This document shows, piece after piece, positions 26,811-38,978 of a DNA stretch of 52,500 nt. The stretch comes from Neocallimastix lanati (nom. inval.) (taxonomy: Eukaryota; Neocallimastigomycota; Neocallimastigomycetes; Neocallimastigales; Neocallimastigaceae): assembly GCA_016946835.1 (NCBI GenBank), contig JACVTC010000021.1:1552501-1605000 (forward strand). Reading direction: 5' to 3'. Both the position numbers and the translations under genes were made by a program. Below the pieces are notes generated by a model. The model ran no database searches. It had not been told where the DNA came from and was given only the letters and a program-made list of their open reading frames with translations. The first letter of the stretch is position 1. Each line of letters starts with the position of its first letter.

Positions 26811-26877
26811 AAATAATATAATTACACAAAATATATTATAGTATTACTATAATATATTTTGTGTAATTATATTATTT
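26811..26877. repeat. 67-bp palindrome with 33-bp perfect arms
   Basis: Arms 26811-26843 and 26845-26877 are exact reverse complements around a single T at 26844. The arm includes ATAATTACACAAAATATATT. It is far longer and more exact than the A/T background would explain. Confidence 0.85.
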
Positions 26878-27415
26878 TATGTTTTTGGTTAAAATCATAA
26901 AAAATGAAATTAAATAATGAAATAATATTTGAAATAAAACATAATTATACATAATTATACAATATAGATTAATATTTAAATATATTTTTTTTTTTTGTGT
27001 AAATAAAAAAGAAATTTATTAAATTAACAATTAAATTTATCATAACAATTCATATATATTTAAATTTAATATAAAATAAAGTTTATTCAAATTTTACTAT
27101 ATAATTATTAGCATAATAAATATTTTTTATTATCTTGATCATTAATGGTTAAAATAAATTTTCTATTGGTGACATATTCAAATTTTAAAGTGATAAATAT
27201 AATAAAGTTTAATATAAAAAAGAATAATAATATATTAATATTAATGTAAATAAAATAAAATTTTATCGAATATTAATTTATTATATTAATCATTATTATT
27301 AATATCATTATCATTTAAAACTCTTTTATTAAAAATTTTTTAATGAATAAACCAATTAATCACATATTTATTTATAGATATTTACTTTTTTTTTATTTGT
27401 ATGTTTTTTTGAAAT

Positions 27416-27520
27416 TGTTTTTACTCGTTAACCATTTTGAAAATGTTTTACTCGTTAACCGTTTAAAATATATTTTTACTTGTTAACCATATTGAATATG
27501 TTTTTACTCATAAACTTTTT
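27416..27520. repeat. Degenerate tandem repeat around TTTTACTCGTTAACC
   Basis: GTTAACC occurs at 27427, 27454 and 27482, followed by a weaker CATAAAC copy at about 27509. The period is 27-28 bases and each copy is preceded by TTTTACTC or TTTTACTT. Confidence 0.75.
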
Positions 27521-28798
27521 TGAATTAAAAAAAAAAATAAAATTTCCTAGAATCTAGTTCTTTTATCCTTTATTATCTTTAATATTAAATTAATATATAT
27601 TTATAAATTGGTATAAATCTTAAATATACTTTTTTTCATTTTCATTATTAAATATGTATTATATATATTAATTTCAAGTATTTTTATTATTTATAATTAT
27701 TATAATCCTTAATAATAATATATACAATAAATGGTATAAAAATTTTATGAAATTATTTAGTTTTAATATAAATATATTATAATTATAAATAATAATAAAA
27801 ATACATAATTTATATAATACATATTTTAAATTTTACATCATCTATTAATAATAACAATTTTATCAATGTCATATTAATAAAAATTAATTTCATTAAACTA
27901 TTATTAACTGGTAATCAATAATTAATAATCAGTATACCAACCAATATTAATAATTAATGGTTAATAATCCATAATTTATAATATATATCATCTAGCTCTT
28001 TTATTATAACAGTTATTAGTACAATAGATAATTTAAGTAGTAATTTAAACTAATTATCCCTCTATTTATTTAAAATAATTTTTTTTTTTTTTAAATATTA
28101 TATGATTTGTGGTTTAACAAAAATTATTATTTAATATATGATTGTTTAAATCTTTATAAGTATTGTACATTATTAAATTTTATTTTATATAATCATAAAG
28201 TGGAAATAGTTTATCACAGAGTGGATTCCTTTATGTATAAATATAGTACATTATTAATATCCTAGAGTTTTATTTGTTAAAGTATCAAATTATAATTTCA
28301 ATAAAGAATCTCTATTAAAGTATGAAAATATATAATTTGTCTATTAAATTCATATTTTTATATTTTTGATGTCTTACTTTACTTTAGATAATTCTCTTAT
28401 ATCAAGTATTTTATATTTTTACTCATTTATTCAATTTGGTAATCTTGATCATTTCATATGCTCGATCAGTTTTATTAGTCTTCCTTTAATTGACATATAA
28501 GCAACTTTTATCATAATTTCAAATTCCAATTTATTTTTCTATGATATAATATTGTATCCTTTAAACGATTCTTTTGTTAAGAATTTTTTTTAAGAGCCAG
28601 ATGAGAATCTTAATCTGTTAAGAGTCAGGAATTTAAAATTTATAATATGTCAACTTTTTTAATACATTTCGTGATAAAGAGTTATTAGTGCTTAATTATT
28701 TTAAATTTAATGCTTTTATATTAATACATTGTGGATTATATATTAATTTTATTATAATATTAATTACATAATTACATATTATAACCCATCAAATTCAA

Positions 28799-29056
<258 letters not shown>

Positions 29057-29070
29057 TAATGATCGAAGAA

Positions 29071-29123
29071 TAAAAATTAAAGTTAAAAGAAGTGATACCA
29101 CTTCTTTTTAACTTTAATTTTTA
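29071..29123. repeat. Hairpin-forming inverted repeat
   Basis: Left arm TAAAAATTAAAGTTAAAAGA plus AGTG (29071-29094). The right arm at 29099-29123 is its complement with one extra T, around a four-base loop ATAC. It lies directly after the AAT microsatellite. Confidence 0.8.
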
Positions 29124-29128
29124 TATAT

Positions 29129-29280
29129 ATGACAATAACAATATTTTAATTATAAAAATTTATTTTAAAGTTCTTAAACTAACCTAATCCAATAAAGATT
29201 GAATAATATGACAGTAACAATATTTTAATTATAAAAAATTTATTTTAATGTTCTTAAACTAACCAAATCCAATAAAGATT
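29129..29280. repeat. Direct duplication, 79-bp period
   Basis: The copies starting ATGACAATAACAATATTTTA (29129) and ATGACAGTAACAATATTTTA (29208) run in parallel to AATCCAATAAAGATT, with only a few differences. Confidence 0.85.
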
Positions 29281-29443
29281 AAAAATACTTTAGTCATTAT
29301 TGAATTTATTCATTTATTCTCATTTTAAAATAATTTTAACTATTAATAAAGTTTAAATTATTATAATTATGTACAACAGAATTCATTTGATCAATTTTCT
29401 ATCATTTCTTAATAATTTATTATTAATTAATAATTTTAATATT

Positions 29444-30078
29444 TCAATCATTTAAGTATTTCAACCATAATTTAATGAAATCATTTCTAACACTTTCCTT
29501 TTTTTGTAATAGAGTATCCATATTTTTGTAATATTTAGCTAAAGCCTTGATTTCCTCAATCAGTATTATTTTTTTTCAAAATTTTAGCAGTTCTCCTTAA
29601 GTAGTCAATGTAATATTTGGATTCTTCTCTTTGCAATTCTGATAATAATTGAAAAAAGTTGGTTTTTTTGCAAATAATTTTTAAGTATTTATTAAAAGAT
29701 TCTAAAGTATTATTTGTAATATGCTCAATATTGTCATAATAATTCCAATTTTCTGTTTCAAAGTTAATTAAATAGATTTTTTTAAAATATTCTAAAAATT
29801 CTGAAAATTAAACATAATTATGTTCTTGGTACTCACTTTTTATTTTATTATAAATATCATATATATATTCAGGATTAATAAAAGGAAAGTTCTAAATATT
29901 TTGATAATAAATATGTAAATCTTTTATTTTTTACACTTTATTACAACATAATTCAATTTTTTTGAATTTCTAATGGAATTTTAAAATGCCATATACAATA
30001 TTTAATACTTAACATTATGAAAAACTTATTTTTGCAGCATTGGATATGGCTTTTTCAAAATCCCAATGAAATATTATT
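29444..30078 (-). pseudogene. Decayed MULE-type transposase fragment
   Basis: Minus-strand peptide fragments in order are HWDFEKAISNAAK (30078 leftwards), CIWHFKI, an ENWNYYDNIEHITNNTLESFNKYLK stretch at about 29755-29685, a QLLSELQREESKYYIDYL stretch and KNMDTLLQKK. The D-F-E-K-A motif followed by a W-H-F block and then TNN-x-LESFN is the order of the DDE-domain end of MULE transposases, where the catalytic Asp lies in DFEKA and TNN-x-(V/L)E-x-(W/F) closes the domain. Several stops and at least one frame change interrupt it, so the element is dead. Only the C-terminal part is seen. Confidence 0.7.
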
Positions 30079-30912
30079 TTATTATATATTAAATATTTAT
30101 TTATCTATTTATTTATTTATTTATTTATTTACCTATTTATTTATTTATTTATTTATCTATTTATTTATTTATTATAATTAAGTTTATATATATTAACGGT
30201 TTATTTGGGAATAGTGCATTTCGGGTCCGCATGTGATTAATTATAAGCTATGTAATTTAAGGTGGCATATTATATATAAATTTTTTATATAAATAAATAA
30301 ATAAATAATAAATAAATAAATATTTTATTTTATAATAATTTAATATATATATATTTGATAATAAAAAATAAAAAAATAAAAAAGACTAAAAAAATAAAAT
30401 AAATTAATAAATAAATAAATAAAAATTTTCAGAATATGGTGATTTAAATATATTTGTAAATCATCCATTTTTTTTGAAATATATCACATTTTAAATATTT
30501 TTAATAATTATTTTTTCAAAGAAATTATATGTGCCATTTTATTTTAATGTTTTAAATATTATATTCATAAATAAAAATTTATAAAAAATAATATAAGCCA
30601 CGTTCCGAAATGCACCACCCTCATGTAATGCTTATTGTATTATAATAGAATAAACGAATTATATTTTTATAATATAATTAAAAAAAAAAGAGATAAAAAA
30701 ATATTATTTAAAAAAAAAAAATGTTTTTTTTGATATATAACTCTAATCAAACTTAAAATTTCTAAATATTCCTTACACCAAATTATAATTCCTTATTAAA
30801 TGGTTATTAAATCTATTAAACGTATATATTTATATATCTATATATAAATAATAAACTAAAAAAAAAAAAAAATAATAATAATAATACAAATAAGACTAAT
30901 TAAATATATCTA

Positions 30913-30947
<35 letters not shown>

Positions 30948-31099
30948 TAAATTTTTAGTTTTTAATTTTTTTATTCGCTTTTTTATTAATATATATATAT
31001 ATATTTCAATTTTATTTTTTCTTCATTAATTTACTAAATAATTAGATAATTAGATACTAAAAATGATAATAATATTAATTTAAAAGTTCATCTATCTTT

Positions 31100-31138
<39 letters not shown>

Positions 31139-31241
31139 CTATTATTATTATTATTATTATTAATAAGATTAATTTCATTATAGCTAATAAATAAAATAAT
31201 ATACATATATATTAAAAATTATTAAATTATTAAATATTATA

Positions 31242-31284
<43 letters not shown>

Positions 31285-31704
31285 AAAGACTATCTTATCT
31301 GAATTTTATATGAAAGTCAAATTTTAATTAAACATAAAAATAAAAAAAAATTAATAATAATAATAATAATAATAATAATTTAAAGTTCTATATTAATAGT
31401 TAATAATAATAATGTTGTTACTATTATTATTAATTATTATTATTATTATTTTATTATTACTATTACTATTGTTATTATTTTTATTTTTATTTTTATTTTT
31501 ATTAATATTTTTTATTTTTATTTCTTATTTTTTTTTTTTATTTTTTTTTTGTGTATGTGTCTTATTATATTTTATTTATTTTTAATAATGAAATTCTTTA
31601 ATCATAATTCCAATATATTTAGATAATATTATTAAAAAAAAAAAAAAATTTTTTTTTTTTTTTCTTTCCTTTTTTTTTTTTTTAAAATAATAATTATAAT
31701 ATCA
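30079..31704. other. Gene-poor region with ATTT arrays and homopolymers
   Basis: Contains ATTT arrays (30100-30175), AAAT arrays (30290-30420), poly-T at 30916-30945, poly-A at 31244-31280 and AAT/ATT arrays facing each other at 31100-31165 and 31350-31450. There is a short pair of inverted CCGAAATGCAC sites listed separately. No exon recognised. Confidence 0.5.
30214..30615. repeat. Possible small non-autonomous element between inverted GTGCATTTCGG sites
   Basis: GTGCATTTCGG at 30214-30224 and its exact complement CCGAAATGCAC at 30605-30615 frame about 400 bases of A/T-rich DNA. Inside lie a second, looser inverted pair, GGTGGCATATTATAT (about 30260) and TATATGTGCC (about 30527). G+C-containing 11-mers are rare here, so chance is unlikely. 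Target duplication was not found. Confidence 0.35.
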
Positions 31705-32797
31705 TTATTCTTCTCTGTATGAATTTAGAACTTCTTTAATGTATGATAATTTTAATAATTTATTAATTTTAATGGAATATTGATTATAAAAAATTATATA
31801 TATATCATTTATTATATCCTTTTCTTTATAAATAATTATATTTATACTATATCTAATTAAATATTGTTTGATTAAGTATTTTACTAGATTTTTATTTCCG
31901 GAATTGAATGCTTCTACTAGAACCGTTTTATCTTCATCATTTTCTTTATTTATATCTGCTCCCTGTTCTACTAAATATTCTACTAATTCTTTATTTCCAT
32001 TACTGCATGCATTAAATAATGGTGTACTACCAAACATATTTCCTATATATATATTAGCTCCTTGTTCTACTAAATATTCTACAATTCCCTATTTCCATTT
32101 TTACATGCATTAAATAATGGAGTTTCATAAGAGTTATTTACTTTATTTATATCAGCTCCTTTTTCTATTAAAAATTCTACTAATTCTTTATTTCCACTAA
32201 TATATGCATTAAATAATGGAGTTTCACAATTATCATTTTCTTCATCGATACCAGCTCCATGTTCTACTAAATATTCTACTAATTCCTTATTTCTACTACT
32301 GCATGCATTAAATAATGGAGTTTCACTATCATCATTTTTTTCATCGATATCAGCTCCATGTTCGACTAAATATTCTACTAATTCCTTATTACTACTTTTG
32401 CATGCATAAAATGATGGTGTATAACCATATTGTTGTACTTTCATTTAAAATACTTAATTTAGAAACAGCGTCTGGAACATAATCCCAACTAAAATCTTTA
32501 TCAAAATTTTCATCAGCTAAATTTAATACTATAAATTCTTTGTCATTATTTTTTAAAAACATAACACATTCATCAATAATATCACTTAAATAATATTTTT
32601 TTCCAGTTTTTTTATTAATAGAATCTATATAACCATGACTAATGTATATTTTTTTATCATCATTTGTTTCAAGTCTTATATCTAAATATCTAATTCCATT
32701 TAATAACTGTTCATATATATCTAAATTTTGTGTTCGTGCCCAACGTGCTTTTATTCTATCATAAATACCATATGTTCCACTATCATGAGTACCTGGA
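31705..32797 (-). pseudogene. Broken PI-PLC X-domain / ankyrin-repeat locus
   Basis: From 32797 down to 32392 one frame encodes the N-terminal half of a bacterial-type phosphatidylinositol-specific phospholipase C X domain. It shows GTHDSGTY (first catalytic His), WARTQNLDIYEQLL, GIRYLDIRL, ISHGY (second catalytic His), FIVLNLADE and TTIWLYT, and then ends. A second frame from 32444 encodes ankyrin repeats with the unit TPLFNAC..NKELVEYLVE-GADI, four or five copies, and ends at TAG near 32079. A third frame from about 32078 to 31705 continues the ankyrins and ends in a non-repeat tail. The ankyrin break is explained by one missing base at about 32086. The upstream part of the X domain may begin at a splice site (CCAG at 32793), but no earlier exon was found. 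Ankyrins bind protein; the X domain cleaves PI or GPI. As it stands no full enzyme can be made. Confidence 0.75.
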
Positions 32798-33707
32798 ATG
32801 TAATTTTATTTTTATTTTCTAACTTTGTAAATATTATTTATTTTAATATTAGATAATTTATTATTTATTTTAATATCAGATATTTATTAAAACAATTTAG
32901 ATATTTAAATTACTATATATTTATTATTCTAAAATATAAATTAGATATATTAATTTGTTTTGAAATAGCTTTATTTTAATATTATATTATCTAATCTTCA
33001 TTGACCTTACTATTCTATTTATATTAATTAAACATTTGATAAAATATAATAATAAAATAATTATATTATTATTTATATAATATAATATTGGATTTATTAT
33101 TTGAATTAATAATAGTCTTTAGCAACTTCTACTTCTATAATCTATGTTTATTTATTATTTTAGACTAATAAATGTTCTCTTCATTCTTAGTAATTAATAA
33201 AAATTAAACTATTCTAATATATCAATAATAATTATTATTTAATAATAATACTATAAGTCTATTAAATTAATAACTAATTAAAGCAATAATATAACTTATA
33301 AATATTTAATAATATAATAAGATTAGTCCAACAATAACTATATTATTGTTTATGTTGTTTAATTAATTATTAAGTATTATTTTATTTTATTTTACTGTTT
33401 TAACAATATAGTGTCACGTAGTGACATATAGTAAACAATAAATATTTAAAAAAGAGTATTCTTTTATAATCTAAAGTTAAAAAAATAATTTTTTAGATTT
33501 GAAAATTCAATAACTTTCAAATAGGAAGTATATAAGAAATGAAAATGGAGCTACTGAATATTGACTAATCATATTAATTTAAATATTAATTCTATTTTAT
33601 ATTTATTCATTTATTTCTTTTCTTTTAAGTTTCATATGAATTACACTATGATAATAATAGTGTATAATATTTTAATATTTGTAATTATAAATTTTTTTAT
33701 ATTAATT

Positions 33708-33710
<3 letters not shown>
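32798..33710. other. Intergenic DNA upstream of the PI-PLC/ankyrin locus
   Basis: A/T-rich with somewhat more mixed composition than other spacers. A duplicated GTCACGTAGTGACATA near-palindrome sits at 33413-33428. I looked for an earlier exon of the X-domain gene on the minus strand and found none. Confidence 0.4.
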
Positions 33711-33799
<89 letters not shown>

Positions 33800-34165
33800 A
33801 CAAACAAACAAACAAATAAACAAATAAATAAATAAGTAAATAATAATAATAAATAAATAATAAATAATAATAAATAATAATAAATAGTAATAAATAATAA
33901 TAAATAATAAATAATAAATAATAAATAATAAATAATAAATAATAAATAATTGAATAATTAATAATAAATAATAAATAATAAATAATAAATAATAAATAAA
34001 TAATAAATAATAAATAATAAATAATAAATAATAAATAATAAATAATAAATAATAAATAATAAATAATAAATAAATAAATAAATAAACAATAAATAAATAA
34101 TAGATAAATAAATAAAAATATATAGATTAAATAAATAATAGATAAATAATAAATAAATAAAGTAA
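33711..34165. repeat. AAAT and AAATAAT compound array
   Basis: About 120 bases of AAAT with CAAA variants, then more than 300 bases of AAATAAT/AAT mixed units. The hydrophobic Ile/Tyr/Leu reading frames on the minus strand are produced by the array. Confidence 0.95.
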
Positions 34166-34903
34166 TAAAAATAATTATAATAAAAGCAATATTTATATAT
34201 ATATATATAATATTTTCCATAAAGATTTTATTATTTTATTTAACTCTTTTTTTTTTTTTTTTTTAAAAAAAAATTAATATAAGTTAAAAATAAAAAAGAA
34301 TAATGTAAAAAGATATAGTTCAAAATACATATAATTTTATAATTTAAAAAGGCCTCTCACATACTTTTTCATAAGTAAAATTTATATATTATATATCAAG
34401 ATATCCACTATTTATTAAATTATTATTAATAATAATTTAATAAAATTTAAAAATTAAAAAAAGAAAAATATTTATATATATAATAAAATAATATAATATA
34501 TACACAATATAAAAAGAATATAATAAATCAATTATGTGTTTTAATATATATAAATTAAATAAATGTATGAAATTTTATCATAAATTTTCTATTAAAGTTT
34601 TAATAAAAATAAGTAAAATAAAAGTAAATAAAAAAAGATAAAATAAAATTTTATTATAAATATAAATATTCAAAAAAAAAAAAAAAAAAAAATTTGAATT
34701 TGTATATATACCAAAATACTTTTTTAGATAATATAAAGTAGTATAATTAGGAATAAGTAATAAATAGCATATATATTGTTATTATAAGCAAAAGAAAATC
34801 GAAAATATATTTCGAATTTAATATATTATATATTCCGTGTATTTTTTTTTTTTATTAATAAACTATAAAGAAAAAGTGCATTTATTAATAACCTAAATAA
34901 AGA
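34166..34903. other. Upstream region of the EH-domain gene
   Basis: A/T-rich spacer with T and A runs (34248-34273, 34672-34691). There is no exon and no clear promoter motif. The last 50 bases before the ATG have a few more mixed bases (AAAAAGTGCATTTA) and probably form the leader. Confidence 0.4.
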
Positions 34904-37900
34904 ATGGATTTCTATAATGATTCAAAAAATATAGGTAATCAATAATTTTATATTGAAATAAGTATATATATTATTAATACTTATTAATAATGATAATGAA
35001 TGAAATATTTATTAATTATAAATTTATATGTATATATATTTAAATATATTAATATATAATTTTCATATTCTATTTATTTACTTGTTTATTTTGTTTATTT
35101 TTTTATTAAAAATTAAATTCTTATTTTGAATCTTTAAAAATCATAATTATTATTAATAAAATATATAGGTGATATACCAGGAATGGCATTATCACAAGAA
35201 GAGAAAACAGCATATCCTATATTATTTAATAAAGCAGAGCCAACAAATGGATTAATTTCAGCTAATCAAGCTTTTAATTTCCTAAGTAAATCAAAACTTC
35301 CTTTTGAAATTTTGAAAAAGGTATATATTAATATTACATTTATATGCTTCAAAAGGGAGTAAAGTACATATAACTCAAACTAAAGTTATATGAATATATT
35401 TTATTTAAATAAAAAATTATTAATAATAATTTTTCATTAAAACACTATATTTATATTGATAATATTTAAAAGATTTGGCAATTAACTCAAACTAATTCAA
35501 CATTAAATCGTGAAGGATTTTTTAAAGCATTAAAGTATGTTGCTTTAGCACAAAGTAATCAACCTATTAATTCGAATTTGTTATATGCTAGTATGTTGGT
35601 TTATTAAATTTAATTTTATTTTTTTATATGTTAAAGTAGAATTTATGATACATCAATTTTCAGTTATTTATTTATAAATAAATTTCAATAATTAATAAAG
35701 ATGTTTTCATATATTAATTTTGTTTTATATTATATAGATACTCCACTTCCAAATTTCGAAGGAATATATTTAAATTCCCGTCCAAATGCCAGTTCAGGAC
35801 AAGATGTAAGTAGTTTAGCTATTTCAGATATTGAATATGAAAAGTGGTCAAATCTTTTCTATCAATCAAATCCTGTTAATAATAATATTAGTGGTATGTA
35901 TTTTATTTTATTTTTATTTATAAATATATAATTAATTTGATTTAGTTATATGAATATTATTATTAATATATATATGTATATATATATATATTTTATTTTA
36001 AAATGTTAAATTAAAAATAAATATTAAATATATAAAAAGGTAATACTGCAAAAGATATATTTTTAAAATCTGGTCTTTCAACTAATACTTTAGCCGAAGT
36101 ATGGTAAATAAACAATTAAAAATTGTTTTTGAATATCCTCAAAATAATATATACAAAATATTAATATAATATAAATAATGATTTATTTGTTCATTATTGT
36201 TATTATTAATTGTAATATGTTTATTATTTATAAATAAGGCAATTGGTTGATTTAGAAAAAACAGGAGAACTAGATTTAAATGAATTTTTAATTGCAATGT
36301 ATATTATTATGAGAATTAGAGATAATACAATTCGTGAGGTTCCTCGTGCAATTCCACAAAATTTATGGAAATCTGTTGCTTATAATAAAAAGGCACCAAA
36401 TTTCAGAGCCCAAAGATTAAGTTCAATTTCTAGTAATAATGAGAATTCATTTTCAAATAATTTCAGTTCACCTGTTTCATTAAATAGAACTGGTGGTAGC
36501 GCGTTACCAGTAAATATAAATGTAACTGGAAATGGTTCAATTCCAATGAATATGACTGGCGGTAGTATTAATATTAATAGAACAGGCGGTAGTGCTGTTT
36601 CTGTTAATAAAACTGGTGGAAGTATTATTGGAAGAAATGCTACTTTGATGACATCCGGTACTCAAGGATATAATAATTTTAATTCAAATATTGGAACAAA
36701 TCAATCATCTAATCAATCTCTTAATGCTGGCTATACAAATGAATATGCTATTACTCCACAAGAAAGAGAAAAATATGATCAATTATTCAATAGTATTGAT
36801 ATAATGGGTAATCAATATGTTACTGGTGAACAAAGTATGGAATTTTTCTTAAAATCACAATTATCTACTCAAGACTTAGCTCAAATTTGGGAATTAGCAG
36901 ATATATCAAAGGCAGGTCGTCTTACTCGTGAAGAATTTTATATAGCCATGCATTTAATTCGTCAAAAGAAATCTGGTATGAAATTGCCTCTTACCTTACC
37001 AGCTGTTTTAGTTCCACCATCTTTACGTAGAATGAGCGTCAATAGCGTTAATAGTGGCATCTCTGCTAGTAATCCACAATTAAATCAAATAAATAATACA
37101 TTTAATTCAGTTTCAAAAGGTGGTAGTGATAATAATTTACTTACCTCATTTGATTCATCATCAAATATAATCGGTTCTAATAATAATAATACTTTAGGTT
37201 TTGATTCATTGAGAAGTCCTAGTAATAATATGGAAAATGAAGTTAATAAATTAAAAACTGAAATTCAACAAATGGACAATAGCATTATATCTATGACAAA
37301 TGAAAAACAATTAATGAAAGGTCAACGTGATCAATTAGAAAAAGAATTAACTAGTCTTGTTAGTAAAAAGAATGATTTATCAATGAAACAAACTCAATTA
37401 AAGATTAGTTATGATTCTGAAAGTAAAATGTTAAATGATTTAAGAGCAACATTCGCTAAAGAAAACCAAGCGAGAGAAGCTTCTCAGGCTGAATGTAATC
37501 AATTAGAAGAATTAGTGAAGAACTTGAAAAATGAAAAAATGTTTATTGAACATGATATTGAAAGATGTAAAGAAGAAGTTACTCAATTAAATAATCGTAT
37601 TAAGGAATTAAATACCGAATATTCTACTCTTAAAGAAGAGGTTGATCGCTTAACTTCTGAACAAAAGCATCAAATTGATATGTTGAATGTAACTCGTCAA
37701 ATGACTATGGCTGAGCAACAAAAGGTAGAGCAATTAAAGCAAGAAAAAATGAATCTTCAAAAAAGTATTCAAAATAACCAAAAAGAAATAGATAGAGCTG
37801 CTTCTGAAAGAACTGTTCCTTTAAAACAAGACAGTAAAACAGTTAATCCATTTGAAGTAGATGGGGAAAATGATTTCTTTAGTAATCCGCCTTCCTCTAA

Positions 37901-38947
37901 ATCAAAGACTAAGCAAAGCTTTGATGATGCTTTTGATGCCTTAAGTGCTCATGCTACTACTTTTAATAATGATAACAAATTTGAAGCTTCCTTTGATGAT
38001 GCTTTCAGTGCTCCAAATACAGCAGGTGTTCAACCAACTAGTGGTTTTGATGATGCCTTCCAAGTTCAAAGTGCTAAATCTGCTCAACCAACTAGTAATT
38101 CTAATATTTTTGATGATGCATTCCAAGTTAATAATGGTGATAATGGAAATAATGCCAATACTAAAGAACCCGAAGATCCATTTGAAAAACATGCCCAAAG
38201 TATTCCAAATGTTTTTGAAGATTCATTTGAAAAGAATGCTAGTAGTTTTGATGATGCTTTTAGTAATTCAAAGATTACTACTGAAGAAAAGCAAAAAGCT
38301 TTTGCTAATTCATTCCAAACTAACAAAAATAATTCTGTATTAGAAGACCCATTTGCTAGTAATGTTAATCTTTCAACTGTTGGCACAACTACCAGTGGTT
38401 TTGATGATGCTTTTGTAGTTCCAAATAATGATAAACAACCAACCCCAAATGCTAATATTAATTCATTTGATGATGCTTTTGGTAGAAATACAAATAGTCC
38501 ATTTACTAATGCTAACGGATTTGATGATGCCTTCCAAATTAATAATAACAACAATGTTAATAATCAAGCTGGTCAAACTGATTTTGGTGCTGATTTCAAT
38601 AGTGCATTTGATAATAGTAATAATAATAATGATCCATTTAAGGTTTCTGAAAATCCTGCTACTGCTTCAATTAAATCTCCGAATCCAGTTTCAACTAATG
38701 AAAAACAAGATTTAGCTGGTTTTGCTTTTAATCAACCTGGTTTTACTAATCAAGATAAGGCCGGTTTTTCATTTGATAATGCTTTTGATGCTGCTGCTGC
38801 CGCTGCTACAACTAATGTTATTCAATCAAATAATGGATTACAAGTTGCTTCCCCAGAAATTGCTGAAGCTCCAATTAAATCTAATACTGATGAAGAAAAT
38901 GACAGTAGCATTGGTGAAGAAGATGAAAATGTTGATGATAATGATAG

Positions 38948-38978
<31 letters not shown>

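Larger units (their letters stand above)
24433..28798. other. Large gene-poor A/T-rich region
   Basis: About 4.4 kb with no recognisable exon. Base composition is extremely A/T-rich, with poly-A runs near 24582-24604 and 25552-25569. It contains a repeated CATCTAGACTC segment (25104 and 25279), two inverted-repeat structures and two short tandem arrays listed separately. From about 28360 to 28700 there is slightly more G+C and short open frames on the minus strand, but stops are frequent and nothing matches a family I know. Confidence 0.5.

Noticed and set aside
33641-34220. Hydrophobic Leu/Ile/Phe/Tyr frames suggestive of a membrane protein
   Set aside because: They are translations of the AAAT/AAATAAT array in several frames.
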